This document shows, piece after piece, positions 7,005 to 7,082 of a stretch of DNA of 7,082 bases. Position numbers and translations under genes: made by a program. Under the pieces are notes generated by a model that worked only from the letters and a program-made list of their open reading frames with translations, had not been told where the DNA came from and did not search any database. The DNA is from an uncultured Bacteroidales bacterium (GTDB lineage: Bacteria; Bacteroidota; Bacteroidia; Bacteroidales; P3), in assembly GCA_937884485.1 (NCBI GenBank), contig CALGCG010000104.1, forward strand, positions 1-7,082, in the 5' to 3' direction. Within the stretch, counting starts at the first letter, position 1. Each line of letters opens with the position of its first letter.

Positions 7005-7082
7005 CTTCGCCCCCTCTTCGCCCCTTGTTCGGCCGTTCTTATATAGTTCCTATATCGTTCTCATATAGTTCTTATATAGTTC
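7005..7082. repeat. 11-base-period tandem repeat array, GC-rich then TATA-rich, running off the window
   Basis: From 7035 the sequence is four 11-base units beginning GTTC at 7035, 7046, 7057 and 7068, with a fifth beginning at 7079. The units are GTTCTTATATA, GTTCCTATATC, GTTCTCATATA and GTTCTTATATA. The two units before, CTTCGCCCCCT (7005) and CTTCGCCCCTT (7016), share the 11-base period and TTC position but are GC-rich; a shortened 8-base unit (7027-7034) joins the two blocks. I see no gene here. The array may be an intergenic repeat family of the genome, or protein-binding sites. Confidence 0.8.

Noticed and set aside
4516..7068. 850-codon open frame on the plus strand opposite the helicase gene
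   Set aside because: It is antisense to a protein with complete helicase and nuclease motifs. Its translation is rich in His, Gln, Val, Ala and Leu as expected from the complement of GC-biased codons, has no recognisable domain, and runs into the repeat region.
6931..7082. CRISPR array or replication-origin iterons
   Set aside because: The repeats are too short (9 and 11 bases) and the spacers too short and irregular for CRISPR. No initiator gene or DnaA-box cluster is visible for an origin.

Overview
The window looks like a piece of a Bacteroidota chromosome, probably order Bacteroidales from a GC-rich lineage. Three things point there. The small TonB has a short cytoplasmic N-terminus, a single anchor and a proline stretch, as in gut Bacteroidales. 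The helicase promoter matches the Bacteroidota form (TTTG, 20 bases, TATATTTG). The start codons have AT-rich leaders and no Shine-Dalgarno sequence. Coding DNA is GC-rich, while the short gaps between genes are AT-rich. Genus cannot be decided from the sequence.

Layout: bases 1-751 (+) hold the C-terminal part of a HI0933/BaiN-type FAD oxidoreductase whose N-terminus lies outside the window. A strong hairpin (757-784) separates it from three genes on the minus strand that converge on it. In transcription order these are a UvrD-type helicase with a C-terminal RecB-family nuclease domain (AddA/RecB-like, 6849-3574), an energy transducer TonB (3459-2773), and a two-domain ABC-F translation ATPase (2695-791). 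The helicase has its own clear promoter, which moves its start to ATG 6849 instead of the longest frame at 6900. tonB has a reasonable promoter in the 114-base gap before it. The ABC-F gene has no visible promoter; a hairpin with a T-tract ends only 11 bases before its ATG, so its expression probably depends on read-through from tonB.

Bases 6902-7082 are a non-coding stretch built from direct repeats: three TTCACCCAA boxes exactly 20 bases apart just upstream of the helicase promoter, then an array with an 11-base period that changes from GC-rich to TATA-rich units and runs off the edge.

The genes are housekeeping types (DNA repair, outer-membrane energy coupling, ribosome-associated ATPase, flavoprotein) with no evident shared pathway. 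I see no defence island, CRISPR array, RNA gene or insertion sequence. The points of most interest are the repeat-filled region upstream of the helicase, the hairpin against the ABC-F start, and a flavoprotein whose motifs look more like those of Firmicutes than of Bacteroidota.
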